Both the position numbers and the translations under genes were made by a program. Below the pieces are notes generated by a model. That model was not told where the DNA came from, did not search any database, and saw nothing but the letters and a program-made list of their open reading frames with translations. From assembly GCF_033807575.1 (NCBI RefSeq), contig NC_084717.1, positions 13,517,692-13,581,691 on the forward strand: a stretch of 64,000 bases of DNA, written 5' to 3'. The stretch is from Cydia pomonella. Its lineage: Eukaryota; Arthropoda; Insecta; Lepidoptera; Tortricidae. This document shows, one piece after another, positions 62,847-64,000 of this stretch (within the stretch, counting starts at the first letter, position 1; each line of letters starts with the position of its first letter).

Positions 62847-64000
62847 CTGAAATGAAAGTTGTGTTTAAACCAAAGACTAACTTTGAATACTTAATAGTCG
62901 TATTACAATAGTTAAAAACAAAGTCTCGAACTTGTTAACCTTTTGCTACACCCTAAGCAAGAATTTTCTCCAATTTTCAATCAAACTTCACTCAGAAAAA
63001 TCAACGCTTGGCACTCACCACAGTGGATGAAATAAGGTTAAAGAAAAAGAAGAAGTCCTGAATATATAAAAATTATAACTGACCTTTAATTTTGATATAG
63101 GTAATGTCTTGTTTTTATTTTGAGATTTCTTCTCGTTCTTATTAATGATTCAGTGTGCTAGGCATTTTCCGATTCCCAAATGACTCGGTGTAAGCTAAAT
63201 ATTATCTATTTCAAAGAAACTAACACATCATGGTGAGGGTCTGAAATTTTAAAAACAGATTTTTTGATGCAGTCATACTGACAGGTAAATTGAATTTTAC
63301 TCTTTTGATTCTAAAATAATATGAGCCAATGACAAAAGAAAATTCTTTAGAAGTTTAAATAGGTTTAGGAGGCAGTTGTTTGCCAACCTTTACGAGGTAT
63401 AACATTAGGTACCGGTAGGCTGTTACCATTTTTACAAATGTGCAATGTGCTAATTTGAAAAATATGGAGATGTTTTCGCACACTTGAAGAATCCCACCGA
63501 ACATTTTTTTTTAAATCGAAATTATTTTACGAGGAATGTTCGAAATTCTGAAAAATTAGGCACTTCAGCACTTTCAGTTATTCAGTTTTATTTTATGTAC
63601 TTATTTTTATGTTATGAGCCTACTTGATTCGTACAGCTAATAAACTAGAACTAGAAAAGGTCACCCGGCCACACAACCATTTCAAAAACGCCAAAACGTG
63701 TAATTGTATGAAATTAGCCTATTATCTGATTAGGAAGTAATTTTTCACGTAGACAAAGCCGTGTCACGGTGTGACGAATTATGACCCCGTCCAATTGTTT
63801 AACTGAAAAATGTAGTAAGTCTTTATGAAATGTAGACGTTGTTACGACTATTCTCTTTTGGTTATTTTACAGGAATAACTAACTTAACAGCGACGAGATT
63901 TATATAAAAATAGACTTACAGTATAGGGTATAAAAGCACTGTTACGGCTTATATAAGTTTGATGGTTTCTACGGATGTGGATTTCTGTATTGAGTAACAA
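62847..64000. other. Upstream flank of the cysteine-rich gene, no gene seen
   Basis: AT-rich sequence with no ORF, splice pattern or repeat that I can name. The promoter and any non-coding first exon of the minus-strand cysteine-rich gene should lie here. Confidence 0.5.

Overview
The window is animal nuclear DNA, almost certainly from a moth or butterfly (Lepidoptera). Genes are split into short exons of mostly 30-250 bp with canonical GT-AG junctions. Introns are AT-rich and crowded with interspersed repeats I recognise as typical of lepidopteran genomes, such as the poly(A)-tailed family containing ACTACGTCGGTGGC and the family carrying AAGTGCGAGTCGGACTCGC. I cannot name the family or species. 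No bacterial, organellar or viral genes were seen, and no tRNA, rRNA or CRISPR array.

Four protein-coding genes were assembled exon by exon, with the reading frame checked across every junction. (1) 111-23557, + strand: the last 12 exons of a PRC1/Ase1/Feo-type spindle-midzone microtubule bundler; its 5' end lies outside the window. (2) 24365-46345, + strand: a complete 29-exon CFAP61 homologue of 1,426 residues, an axonemal calmodulin- and spoke-associated complex protein. (3) 46661-52090, + strand: a complete 6-exon gene for a 364-residue protein I do not recognise, starting only 315 bp after the CFAP61 stop. (4) 62814-54200, - strand: a 13-exon gene for a 469-residue protein with an acidic N-terminal half and a 175-residue block holding 35 cysteines, convergent with gene 3. 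I do not recognise it. By composition it resembles cysteine-rich sperm-tail proteins, but that is inference.

Genes 2, 3 and possibly 4 may form a flagellum/sperm-tail neighbourhood; only CFAP61 has a firm family assignment. The cysteine-rich gene is the best candidate for something undescribed. One of its exons has a decayed tandem duplicate, and a possible alternative ATG exon abuts a miniature transposon.

The rest is mobile DNA, much of it nested. It includes a broken mariner-like element (3477-7292) invaded by a 1.7-kb foldback element that itself carries a 228-bp double-hairpin repeat. There is also a 2.4-kb element with 68-bp inverted ends (10385-12812), a hAT element with a perfect 8-bp target duplication (52305-54127), a TTAA-flanked piggyBac-like miniature element (59448-59869), several LINE fragments and many hairpin elements. 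The double-hairpin repeat occurs five times. The last 1.1 kb (62847-64000) shows no gene I can support beyond a probable 5' leader of gene 4.
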